Positions 1 to 7,215 of a stretch of DNA of 34,899 nucleotides are shown here, piece by piece (within the stretch, counting starts at the first letter, position 1; each line of letters opens with the position of its first letter). This DNA is from Polaromonas sp. (GTDB taxonomy: Bacteria; Pseudomonadota; Gammaproteobacteria; Burkholderiales; Burkholderiaceae_C). Below the pieces are notes generated by a model. It was not told where the DNA came from. It ran no database searches and worked only from the letters and a program-made list of their open reading frames with translations. A program made the translations under genes and the position numbers. Where the stretch lies: assembly GCA_023259235.1 (NCBI GenBank), contig JAHFQQ010000003.1, positions 1 to 34,899 of the forward strand. Reading direction: 5' to 3'.

Positions 1-156
1 GAGTGACACCTGGAGTAGTTTGGGCCCTGTCGGCGCGTCGGCGACGCTGGCCCTTCGTGCCAGAGCCGTCCGATCTTGCGTGGCAATGGAGAGGGCGGCT
101 CTTCAGTTTTCCCTGCCGCCAGCACAACACCCCGCTTATGCCTTTGTGAAGAATCC

Positions 157-2079
157 ATGACGCCACCTAATGACAAGCTGGCCGGGCACCTTGACGTGCG
201 CACTCTTGGCAGCACCGACGCCTTACCTGTAGCGCCGGCACTCGGCGTATCGCTGGATGCGGCGCACATGCCCCGCGAGTCAACCCTGGTAACGCACCGC
301 ATATTGCTGATCAGCGCGCTGGCCGTCATATTGGGCGCCGCTGCGGCATGGGTTGCGCAATTATTGATGCTGCTGATCAATTTGATTACCGACATCTGCT
401 TTTACGGCCGCGTGTCCGATGTGCTGGGTCCCCATGCGAGACAGGGCTCGTTTGTATTGTCCCCTGCAGACAATCATTTGGGCGCGTGGGTCATCTTGCT
501 GCCAGCGGTCGGCGGTCTGGCCGCCGGTGTCATGGCGCGTTGGGGGTCGCGCGCGATTCAGGGTCATGGCATCCCCGAGGCGATGGAGCAAATCCTCACC
601 AACGAGTCGAAAATCCCCGCGCGCATCACCTGGCTCAAGCCGCTGTCGGCAGCCTTCACGATTGGTACCGGCGGTCCGTTCGGCGCCGAGGGGCCGATCA
701 TCTCCACCGGGGGCGCGCTGGGCTCGCTCATTGGCCAGTTGCTGCGGGTGACAGCCAACGAGCGCAAGGTGCTGCTGGCCGCCGGCGCGGCCGCTGGCAT
801 GGCGGCGGTGTTCGGCGCGCCGCTCGCAGCGCTGGTTCTGGCCGTGGAGTTGCTGCTGTTCGAACTGCGCCCGAGCTCATTGATCCCGGTGGCTTTGGCG
901 ACCGTGACGGCGGTGGGCGTGCGCTATGCCACCTATGGCGCCGCCCCGGTATTTCCCATGCCCAACGTGATCGAGCCCGGGGGCTGGGCGCTGGCCACCT
1001 ATGTTGTGGTTGGCGGCGTCGTCGGCTTTGCCTCGGTATGGGTGACCAAGGCGGTGTATGGCGTCGAGGACCTGTTTGAGAAGCTGCCGATCCACTGGAT
1101 GTGGTGGCCGGCGCTGGGCGCCCTCGTCGCCGGGGTCATCGGCTGGATCGAGCCACGGACCCTGGGTGTGGGCTACGACAATATCGACGCGCTGGTGCAG
1201 GGCCGTTTTGGGGCTCTCCTGCTGTTCACCTTTGGCACGCTCAAGTTTGTGTCGTGGGTCATCTCGCTGGGCAGTGGCACTTCAGGCGGTACGCTGGCAC
1301 CGCTGTTCATGATTGGTGGCTCCCTCGGTGCGCTGCTCGGCGGTGGTGTCATTGATGTGCTGCCCTGGTTTCACGTTGACATTCGCATTGCGGCATTGGT
1401 GGGCATGGCGGCCATTTTTGCCGGCTCCTCGCGGGCATTCTTGACAGCGATCGTGTTCTCCTTCGAGACCACGCGGCAAGCCGCCTGCCTGTTGCCTCTA
1501 CTCGGCGGCTGCACCGCGGCCTATCTGATTTCCGCGCTGTTGATGCGCAACACGATCATGACGGAGAAGATTGCCCGGCGTGGTGTGCGCGTGCCGTCCG
1601 AGTATGCAGCCGACTATCTGGACCAAATCACCGTGGGGAAGGTGTGTTCGCGCGGGGTGTATTCGCTGCGTGCGGACCAGACCCTGGAGGATGTCCGGCG
1701 CTGGCTCAACGAGGGCTCATCGCAGTCCCGGCATTATGGGTTCCCGGTGGTGGACGAGGCAGGCCAGGTGAAGGGTTTGGTGACCTTGCGCGCCTTGCTG
1801 AACCCGCAGTTGCATGGCACGGCCACCGTCGGCGAGTTGGCGACTCGCGCGCCTGTCATGGTCAATGAGGACCATTCGCTGCGCGCCGCCGCCGATTTGA
1901 TGGTGGCGCAGCGGGTGGGCCGGCTGATGGTGATCACCCAGACCGCACCGCACGAGCTGGTTGGCATGCTCACGCGCGGCGACATCATTGCCGCGCATGG
2001 CAAGCGTTTGCGCGAGGGAAGCCGTAGCCGAAGGCATATCCGGTTCAGCAAGCCGCGCAAGCCGACACGGCGCGCGTAA
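157..2079 (+). CDS. ClC-family chloride channel/transporter with C-terminal CBS pair
   Basis: A 640-residue inner-membrane ClC protein, moving chloride or a similar anion either as a channel or in exchange for protons. Seen in the sequence: the ClC motif GHGIPE at residues 136-141, the pore motif GAEGP at 176-180 carrying the gating glutamate (E178), and the GTSGGTLAPLF stretch near 374-384 in the place of the family's GxFxP selectivity region. About ten hydrophobic segments are followed by two CBS domains at roughly 495-555 and 565-620, which usually bind adenine nucleotides and regulate gating. The tail is very basic. I chose ATG 157, with a weak GAAG upstream. An in-frame TTG at 76 would add 27 residues of unconvincing sequence, and ATG 268 is also possible. 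The family usually has GREGP, so the Ala at position two is unusual. The gene stands alone, followed by decayed DNA. Family assignment is firm; substrate and mechanism are inferred. Confidence 0.9.
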   Translation: MTPPNDKLAGHLDVRTLGSTDALPVAPALGVSLDAAHMPRESTLVTHRILLISALAVILGAAAAWVAQLLMLLINLITDICFYGRVSDVLGPHARQGSFVLSPADNHLGAWVILLPAVGGLAAGVMARWGSRAIQGHGIPEAMEQILTNESKIPARITWLKPLSAAFTIGTGGPFGAEGPIISTGGALGSLIGQLLRVTANERKVLLAAGAAAGMAAVFGAPLAALVLAVELLLFELRPSSLIPVALATVTAVGVRYATYGAAPVFPMPNVIEPGGWALATYVVVGGVVGFASVWVTKAVYGVEDLFEKLPIHWMWWPALGALVAGVIGWIEPRTLGVGYDNIDALVQGRFGALLLFTFGTLKFVSWVISLGSGTSGGTLAPLFMIGGSLGALLGGGVIDVLPWFHVDIRIAALVGMAAIFAGSSRAFLTAIVFSFETTRQAACLLPLLGGCTAAYLISALLMRNTIMTEKIARRGVRVPSEYAADYLDQITVGKVCSRGVYSLRADQTLEDVRRWLNEGSSQSRHYGFPVVDEAGQVKGLVTLRALLNPQLHGTATVGELATRAPVMVNEDHSLRAAADLMVAQRVGRLMVITQTAPHELVGMLTRGDIIAAHGKRLREGSRSRRHIRFSKPRKPTRRA

Positions 2080-2141
2080 GCCGGCGGGCTCCGTGAGCCT
2101 TGCTTGAGCACCGGGGCGCGGGCGGCGGGCGACCTACCCCA

Positions 2142-2218
2142 CCCTACTGGATCAACATGGGAGCCGTGGTCACCTCCACGCTGGCCGGCTCGCTACTGAC
2201 CGCCAACGCACCCGGTGC
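2142..2218 (+). pseudogene. Fragment of a second TDT-family transporter gene
   Basis: This stretch can be read as PYWINMG followed by a hydrophobic run ending NAPGA. It aligns without gaps to 2982-3058 inside the broken TDT gene downstream: I count about 63 of 77 identical bases, with many of the differences at third codon positions. That pattern means the copy diverged while still under protein-level selection. It is therefore a remnant of a separate paralogue, not a recent duplication. No start codon or long reading frame surrounds it; the frame runs to a TAG soon after. The rest of 2080-2340 shows no other gene. Confidence 0.65.
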
Positions 2219-2340
2219 GAAGGCCGCTACTCAGTTGTGCATTGGCCTGACATAGATCAACAACCCGCCACGGCCGGTGCACTCCAGGCAACCATCCTTC
2301 ACTATATTGCGAGCATGAGCTTGCATGCACGGCCGCAACC

Positions 2341-3177
2341 ATGACTGCGCCAGCACGAACCGCCCCGCAGCACAGGTGCCTGGCGAATCAACGTCTGGCA
2401 GGCCTGGCAGGTCTGTCGCCTGCCTATTTCGCCATGGTCATGGTGACCGGTGTTGTGTCACTGGCAGCGTATCAGCAGGGGCTTGAACTTGTCGCGCTGG
2501 CACTGTTTGGGCTCAATGTGGTGAGCTGGCTCCTGCTGTCGCTGCTCAATGGAATTCGCCTGATACGCTACCCGCGGGCTTTCTTCGGCGACATGGTCGA
2601 TCATCTGCGCGGGCCGGGGTTTTTCACTTCGGTGGCCGCCACTGCGTTGCTGGGCACCCAGTTCGTGATGCTGGTGGGCGGCGGCGAACGGATCGCCTTC
2701 GCCTTGTGGGTGCTGGCGCTGGTGCTATGGGGTCTGACCTACACCATCTTCACAGCCTTCACTATCAAGGAAGTCAAGCCCACGCTGGACAAGGGTATCA
2801 GTGGCGCCTGGCGGTGCTCAGCGCGCTGCTGGCAGCGTATACCCCTCAGCCGTGGCGGCTGGAGTTGAATTTTTTCGCGCTGTCAATGTGGCTGTGGGGC
2901 GGCATGCTGTACATCTGAATGATGTCGCTGATCTTCTATCACTACACGTTTTTTCATTTCTCCCCGGACCACCTGACACCGCCCTACTGGATCAACATGG
3001 GTGCGATGGCCATCTCCACGCTGGCGGGTTCGTTGCTGATCGTGAATGCACCCGATGCACCGTTTTTGCAGTCGCTGGTGCCGTTCCTCAAGGGCTTCAC
3101 GGTTTTTTACTGGACCACCGGCACCTGGTGGGTGCCGATGCTGCTGGTGCTGGGCGTCTGGCGCTATGTGTACAAGC
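2341..3177 (+). pseudogene. Broken TDT-family transporter (tellurite-resistance/dicarboxylate type)
   Basis: The pieces add up to a multi-span membrane protein of the TDT family (TehA/Mae1-like exporters of anions or dicarboxylates). The first frame runs from ATG 2341 to about 2807 and includes LSPAYFAMVMVTG and the IKEVKPTLDKGISGAW motif. Homology then continues in another frame from CTG 2808 (LAVLSALLAAYTPQPW) to a TGA at 2916-2918, in a place where the family has a tryptophan (MLYI-W-MMSLIFY). It goes on after the stop as MMSLIFYHYTFFHFSPDHL up to VWRYVYK. The frameshift is best explained by loss of one TGGC from an ancestral TGGCTGGC near 2805. The last transmembrane segments are missing because the reading changes at about 3177 to an unrelated gene. 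Three independent lesions make a functional product very unlikely. Confidence 0.85.
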
Positions 3178-3555
3178 CTCGGCGACACCATCGCGCGCCT
3201 GCAGGCTTACCAGGAGGCGGGGGCCGACGTGCTCTACGCGCCGGGCCTCAAGACCGTGGAAGACATCACGGCCGTGGTCAGCTCGGTGGATCGCCCCGTC
3301 AACGTGCTCGCGGGATTGCAGGGCATGGATCTCACGCTGGAGGCGCTTTCGAAGATCGGCGTCAAACGCGTCAGCATCGGCGGCGCCCTCGCGCGCGCAG
3401 CCCTTGGCGCCATGCTGCGCGCCGGGCGGGAGATGCACGATCACGGCTCGTTCGCCTTCACGCGTGACGCCGTGAGCCACGCCGACATCAGCGCAATGTT
3501 GCCGCCGCGAACCGTGCGCCCGCCCAAGTTGGCTCGCCCCGGCCGGTGCTGCTGA
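3175..3555 (+). pseudogene. 3' remnant of a PEP-mutase/isocitrate-lyase family gene
   Basis: From about 3178 the frame encodes LGDTIARLQAYQEAGADVLY, then GLKTVEDI, PVNVLAG and GVKRVSIGGALARAA. This is the C-terminal half of the isocitrate lyase/phosphoenolpyruvate mutase superfamily, whose members include methylisocitrate lyase and oxaloacetate decarboxylase and act on C-C or C-P bonds of small oxo-acids. About 125 of the usual 270-290 residues remain. The catalytic N-terminal part, including the KKCGH-type motif, is absent. No start codon or ribosome site belongs to it: the fragment begins inside the broken transporter at a sharp junction. The remaining part is intact to its own TGA at 3553-3555, so the truncation may be fairly recent. 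The remnant is presumably inactive; the exact subfamily cannot be told. Confidence 0.8.
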
Positions 3556-3718
3556 TGAAAATGGGCTCGCGGCGGTTGCCGCCGCTGATACGGCCATGAC
3601 TGTGGCCTGGAAAAATCAGACAGGAAAGGCGGACTATGGCACGCCCTACGCTTTCAGTGGCACGCCCGATCAGGCATACTGGCTGAGGCGTCACGTGGAC
3701 GCATTCCAGGAGTACTCC

Positions 3719-4090
3719 ATGAATCAAGGCACCCGATTTCACCCCCGGCTCCTTGCCGTCCTGTTGCCCGCCCTGTTGGCTGGCTGTGGCGGCGGAGCGT
3801 ACCAGCAGCCGTACTCGCGCGACGACGACGCTTACCGTCGCCAGCCGCCTTCGCAAGTTCATCGTTACACCGCCGCGGATGCGCAAGACCAGGACACCGC
3901 CGAGCGTGTGCGGCGGGTCCTGGCGTCCGATCCGCGGATTGGCGCCGAGACGCTGATCGTCAAGGTGGTCGATGGCGATGTCGAGCTCGCTGGCAACGCC
4001 AAGAGCCCGGAAGCCGCAAATCTTGCGGCTCGGATGGCGCAGCGTGTCCCCGGCGTGCGAAGCGTGATCAGCACGATGAACATTCGCTGA
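3719..4090 (+). CDS. BON-domain lipoprotein
   Basis: A 123-residue exported protein. ATG 3719 follows a good ribosome site (AGGAG at 3708-3712, six bases upstream). The N-terminus is a lipoprotein signal peptide: basic residues, a hydrophobic run, then the lipobox LLAGC with the lipidated cysteine at position 23. Residues 24-50 are polar and low in complexity. Residues about 55-123 form one BON domain (pattern RVRRVLASDPRI, VVDGDVELAG, VPGVRSVISTMNI). BON domains bind phospholipid surfaces and occur in OsmY, DolP and secretins, so a role in outer-membrane maintenance is plausible but inferred. The gene ends 15 bases from the convergent lactate dehydrogenase gene. Upstream 3556-3718 shows no clear promoter. 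Confidence 0.85.
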   Translation: MNQGTRFHPRLLAVLLPALLAGCGGGAYQQPYSRDDDAYRRQPPSQVHRYTAADAQDQDTAERVRRVLASDPRIGAETLIVKVVDGDVELAGNAKSPEAANLAARMAQRVPGVRSVISTMNIR

Positions 4091-4105
4091 GCTGGGACTT
4101 CCTTT

Positions 4106-5254
4106 TCAATACGTCCCTGGTAACAAAATGCTTTTGTCCACTGTATTGATATCGGTGTGGCCGCAAAACGCCATCGTCAGGTCCAATTCGTTACGGATGA
4201 TTTCCAGCGCCTTGGTAACCCCGGCCTCACCCATGGCGCCCAGACCGTACAAAAACGCACGGCCAATGTAGGTGCCTTGCGCGCCCAGGGCAACTGCCTT
4301 GAGCACGTCCTGGCCGGAGCGGATGCCGCCGTCCATGTGCACTTCAATCTGGCTGCCCACCGCATCGACGATGGCGGGCAGGGCGGTGATGGACGAGGGC
4401 GCGCCGTCAAGCTGGCGCCCGCCATGGTTGGAAACAATCAGCGCATCCGCGCCGGAGTTCACGGCGATCCGGGCGTCCTCCACATCCTGAATGCCCTTGA
4501 GGATAAGCTTGCCGCCCCAGCGCTTTTTGATCCACTCCACATCGCTCCAATTGAGCGCCGGGTCGAACTGCTTGGCCGTCCACTCGGACAGTGAGCCCAT
4601 GTTTTCCACACCCTTGACGTGGCCGACAATGTTGCCAAACCCATGCCGTTTGGTGCCCAGCATGCCCAGACCCCAGCGCACCTTGGTCATCATGTTGAGG
4701 ATATTGGCGACGGTGAGCTTGGGCGGCGCGCTCAAGCCATTTTTCAGGTCCTTGTGGCGTTGCCCGATGATTTGCAGATCCAGCGTCAGCACCAGCGCGG
4801 AACATTTTGCGGCTTTGGCGCGGTCGATCAGGCGTTCAATGTAGTCGCGGTCTTTCATCACGTAGAGCTGGAACCAGAATGGATGGCCGCCGGTGCCCTC
4901 GGCCACGTCCTCGATCGAGCAGATGCTCATGGTCGAAAGCGTGAACGGAATGCCAAATTTCTTCGCGACCCGCGCCGCAAGAATTTCGCCATCGGCATGC
5001 TGCATGCCGGTCAGGCCGGTGGGGGCAAGCGCCACCGGCATGGCTACGTTCTGGCCGATCATGGTCGTGGCGGTGCTGCGGTTTTCCATGTTCACGGCGA
5101 CGCGCTGGCGCAGCAGGATGTTCTGGAAATCAGCTTCGTTGGCACGGTAGGTGCTCTCGGTCCACGAGCCTGAATCGGCATAGTCGTAAAACATGCGCGG
5201 CACGCGTTTTTGCGCCAGCACGCGCAGGTCTTCGATGTTGGTGATGACGGTCAT
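4106..5254 (-). CDS. lldD: FMN-dependent L-lactate dehydrogenase
   Basis: A 382-residue enzyme of the FMN-dependent 2-hydroxy-acid dehydrogenase family. LldD oxidises L-lactate to pyruvate at the inner face of the membrane and passes electrons to the quinone pool. Visible landmarks are the N-terminal VPRMFYDYADSGSWTEST, the FMN-site stretch MPVALAPTGLTGM, LILKGI with the conserved lysine, and SNHGGRQLDGAPSS with the catalytic histidine, followed by HMDGGIRSGQDVLKA. I chose the ATG at 5252-5254 because CCTCAGGAGAAA lies just upstream. The longer in-frame start at 5320 would put the ribosome site inside the gene. Length is typical for LldD. Related enzymes (mandelate dehydrogenase, glycolate oxidase) share the fold, so the substrate is likely but not proven. 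A candidate promoter and an inverted repeat lie upstream. Confidence 0.88.
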   Translation of the reverse strand: MTVITNIEDLRVLAQKRVPRMFYDYADSGSWTESTYRANEADFQNILLRQRVAVNMENRSTATTMIGQNVAMPVALAPTGLTGMQHADGEILAARVAKKFGIPFTLSTMSICSIEDVAEGTGGHPFWFQLYVMKDRDYIERLIDRAKAAKCSALVLTLDLQIIGQRHKDLKNGLSAPPKLTVANILNMMTKVRWGLGMLGTKRHGFGNIVGHVKGVENMGSLSEWTAKQFDPALNWSDVEWIKKRWGGKLILKGIQDVEDARIAVNSGADALIVSNHGGRQLDGAPSSITALPAIVDAVGSQIEVHMDGGIRSGQDVLKAVALGAQGTYIGRAFLYGLGAMGEAGVTKALEIIRNELDLTMAFCGHTDINTVDKSILLPGTY

Positions 5255-5303
5255 TGATTTTTCTCCTGAGGTGTTCAATCCTAGCGGTTTGGGTGCCGCA
5301 GCG

Positions 5304-5321
5304 ATTGAATAAATTTTCAAT
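5304..5321. promoter_or_regulatory. Inverted repeat before lldD, possible operator
   Basis: ATTGAA-N6-TTCAAT is a perfect 6-bp inverted repeat in an AT-rich patch, 50 bases upstream of the lldD start. It falls just downstream of the predicted promoter, where a repressor would block transcription. Lactate genes are often controlled by GntR-type repressors, but none is encoded in this window, so the binding protein is unknown. Confidence 0.35.
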
Positions 5322-5340
5322 GAGTCCTGATGGAGGGTAA

Positions 5341-5369
5341 ATTATTTCAACCGGGCAAGGTGCGCGCAA
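5341..5369 (-). promoter_or_regulatory. Candidate sigma-70 promoter of lldD
   Basis: On the minus strand TTGCGC (5364-5369) and AATAAT (5341-5346) are 17 bases apart. The -10 box matches TATAAT in five of six positions and the -35 box in three. A start near 5334 would give a leader of about 80 bases containing the inverted repeat. Judged by eye only. Confidence 0.35.
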
Positions 5370-5549
5370 ACGCTTCGCTGCTCGTCAACCATCAGATGCC
5401 TCGTCCCTGGTCGTTGAAGCACGGTTGTGGAAGCTGGGCGGGATATTCTGGTCCCGTGCAGGGGATGAGCCAGAAGCGGACGCTGTGACGCGCACTGGAT
5501 TGCCCGGGCTGGAGGCACCATTTCTTGAGCACTTTATGCTTGCAACCCC
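5370..5549. other. Intergenic stretch without a recognisable gene
   Basis: Between the lldD promoter region and the repeat/terminator behind the protease gene I see no convincing coding frame, RNA or repeat. It is non-coding by inspection only. A short palindrome TGAT-N4-ATCA lies just beyond it, at 5550-5561. Confidence 0.5.
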
Positions 5550-5568
5550 TGATTTACATCAGGAGAAA

Positions 5569-5585
5569 GCTATTTAATGCATAGC
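5569..5585. repeat. GCTAY-N7-RTAGC element, copy 1
   Basis: GCTAT-TTAATGC-ATAGC: 5-bp arms with a 7-base spacer, directly abutting the terminator of the protease gene. Four other places in the window have the same architecture (14925, 26119, 27941, 34358). Confidence 0.6.
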
Positions 5586-5612
5586 AAAAAGCGGGCCACG
5601 GCCCGCTTTTTT
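5586..5612 (-). terminator. Rho-independent terminator of the Do protease gene
   Basis: AGCGGGC-CACG-GCCCGCT hairpin flanked by A5 on one side and T6 on the other, so it can act in both directions. It lies about 25 bases past the stop codon of the protease gene, which is transcribed on the minus strand. Confidence 0.85.
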
Positions 5613-5636
5613 GAGATCGATGCCCGAAGGCTGGGC

Positions 5637-7136
5637 TTAGCCGAGATTCACCGGCACAAAGATCTTGGAATCCCCACGCTGGATCAGCAGCGCCACGGAC
5701 TTGTCCGACTTGGCCACCACCGCGCGTACCTGTTCGATATTTTTTACCGATACGCCGTTCACCGACAGCAGCACATCGCCCGACTGCACGCCGGCCATTG
5801 CCGCCGCGCCGCTGGCTTGCTGCACCAGAAGACCGTTGTCAACGCCTGCTTCCTGCTTTTCGTCGGGCTGCAGCGGCCGCAGTTCCAGGCCGAGCTTGCC
5901 ATGGCCTGATGCGCCATCCTTGCTGGCCACCTGGACCGATTTGTCATTGGCGTTGGCCAGGCGCGCCGTCAGTTCCCTGGGCGCACCCTGACGCCAGACC
6001 TCCATCTTGATGGTGTCGCCGGGAGCGGCCATGCCGATAAGGGCTGGCAGGTCGCCTGAAGACACGATGGGCTGGCCGTTGACCTTTCGGATCACGTCGC
6101 CAGACTGCAGGCCAGCCTTGTCAGCCGGGCTGCCTTTTACAACGGTGGAAACCAGCGCACCTTCTGGTTTGTCGAGCTTGAACGAGTTGGCAAAGGCCTG
6201 GTTGACTTCCTGCACGGCCACGCCCAGTCGTGCATGCTCTACCTTGCCGGTGGTCAGGATCTGGTCCTTGACTCGCACCGCCATGTCAATCGGAATGGCG
6301 AATGACACGCCCTGGTAGCCGCCACTACGGGTGTAGATCTGCGAATTGATGCCGACCACTTCGCCGCGCGTGTTAAAGAGCGGGCCGCCGGAGTTGCCGG
6401 GGTTGATGGCCACGTCGGTCTGGATGAAGGGCACCGCGCTGTCGTCGGGCAAGGAGCGGCCCTTGGCGCTGACGACGCCCGCCGTCACGGTGTTTTCAAA
6501 GCCGAAGGGCGAGCCGATGGCCAATACCCATTCGCCGACCTTGAGGTTCCCGGGTTTCCCAAGGATCACCACCGGCAGGTTTTTGGCGTCGATCTTGAGC
6601 ACCGCAATGTCGGTCTTGGGGTCCGCGCCCAGCACCTTGGCGCGGAATTCCCGCCGGTCGGTCAGTTTGACCGTGACTTCCTTGGCATCGCGCACCACAT
6701 GGGCGTTGGTCAGGATGACGCCATCGCTGCTGACGATGAAGCCCGAGCCCTCACCACGGGTCGGCATTTCCTGCTGGCCACCCGCGCCATTGCCCGGTCG
6801 CTGGCCTTGCTGGAAGCGACGGAAAAATTCAAAGATGGGATCGTTTGGGAAGGCATTGCCGCCGCCTTGCACCATCGGAGAATCATCGGACACCTTGGTG
6901 GTGCCGGTAACGCTGATATTCACCACCGCCGGTCCGTAGCGTTCAGTGATTTGCGAGAAGTCCGGCAGTGCCATCGGCGTAGCGGCAACGATTGGGGGGC
7001 TGGCCACGGCGACGGGCTGCGCGGCGACCGCCCTGGCATGCATGGCGTTGAACGCGCCGACACCAGCGCCACCGATGGCACCGGCGGTGAGCAGGGCGAC
7101 GACAAGCCGGGTACTTTTCAATGCGGGAGATTTCAT
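5637..7136 (-). CDS. degP: Do-family periplasmic serine protease (DegP/MucD type)
   Basis: A 499-residue HtrA/Do protease that degrades or refolds damaged proteins in the periplasm. An N-terminal hydrophobic segment (about residues 11-30) looks like a signal peptide or anchor. The trypsin-like domain shows the full catalytic triad: H146 in TNAHVV, D176 in DPKTDIAVLK and S249 in NPGNSGGPL. Two PDZ domains follow, at about 295-385 and 400-499. A glycine- and glutamine-rich LA-type loop lies near 105-125. The ATG at 7134-7136 has AAGGA seven bases upstream; an earlier in-frame start at 7166 precedes that site. The gene follows a histidine kinase gene by 74 bases on the same strand, and a PmrA/QseB-like box sits before it, suggesting control by the adjacent two-component system. 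Which Do paralogue (DegP, DegQ or MucD) it corresponds to is uncertain. Confidence 0.93.
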   Translation of the reverse strand: MKSPALKSTRLVVALLTAGAIGGAGVGAFNAMHARAVAAQPVAVASPPIVAATPMALPDFSQITERYGPAVVNISVTGTTKVSDDSPMVQGGGNAFPNDPIFEFFRRFQQGQRPGNGAGGQQEMPTRGEGSGFIVSSDGVILTNAHVVRDAKEVTVKLTDRREFRAKVLGADPKTDIAVLKIDAKNLPVVILGKPGNLKVGEWVLAIGSPFGFENTVTAGVVSAKGRSLPDDSAVPFIQTDVAINPGNSGGPLFNTRGEVVGINSQIYTRSGGYQGVSFAIPIDMAVRVKDQILTTGKVEHARLGVAVQEVNQAFANSFKLDKPEGALVSTVVKGSPADKAGLQSGDVIRKVNGQPIVSSGDLPALIGMAAPGDTIKMEVWRQGAPRELTARLANANDKSVQVASKDGASGHGKLGLELRPLQPDEKQEAGVDNGLLVQQASGAAAMAGVQSGDVLLSVNGVSVKNIEQVRAVVAKSDKSVALLIQRGDSKIFVPVNLG

Positions 7137-7198
7137 GGCTGGTTCCTTCAAAGGTTGGCACACCACGGTGCCGGTAGTTCCAACTATGAGGATGCTGG

Positions 7199-7215
7199 CT
7201 TAGGCGAGGCTTAAA
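7199..7215 (-). promoter_or_regulatory. PmrA/QseB-like direct-repeat box before the protease gene
   Basis: On the minus strand: TTTAAG-CCTCG-CCTAAG, two half-sites separated by five bases, the layout known for PmrA/QseB-type OmpR-family regulators. It overlaps the stop codon of the kinase gene and ends 63 bases before the protease start. CATAGT at 7183-7188 is a possible -10 box. It matches the box before the response regulator gene in 16 of 17 positions. Confidence 0.6.

Noticed and set aside
76..156. Possible fluoride (crcB) riboswitch before the ClC gene, suggested by a GGCAATGGAG stretch
   Set aside because: The conserved riboswitch core and its second half (CUGAUG...CCU) are not there, and the protein does not carry the motifs of fluoride-specific ClC proteins.
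5550..5561. TGAT-N4-ATCA palindrome resembling an FNR/Anr box
   Set aside because: It lies about 300 bases from the nearest start codon (lldD) with no promoter at the right distance, and the outer bases (C/G) do not match the TTGAT/ATCAA consensus.
5577..5909. Plus-strand frame preceded by AGGAG before ATG 5577
   Set aside because: It runs through the protease terminator and then antisense to the protease gene; the peptide has no family-like sequence. The ribosome-site match is chance.
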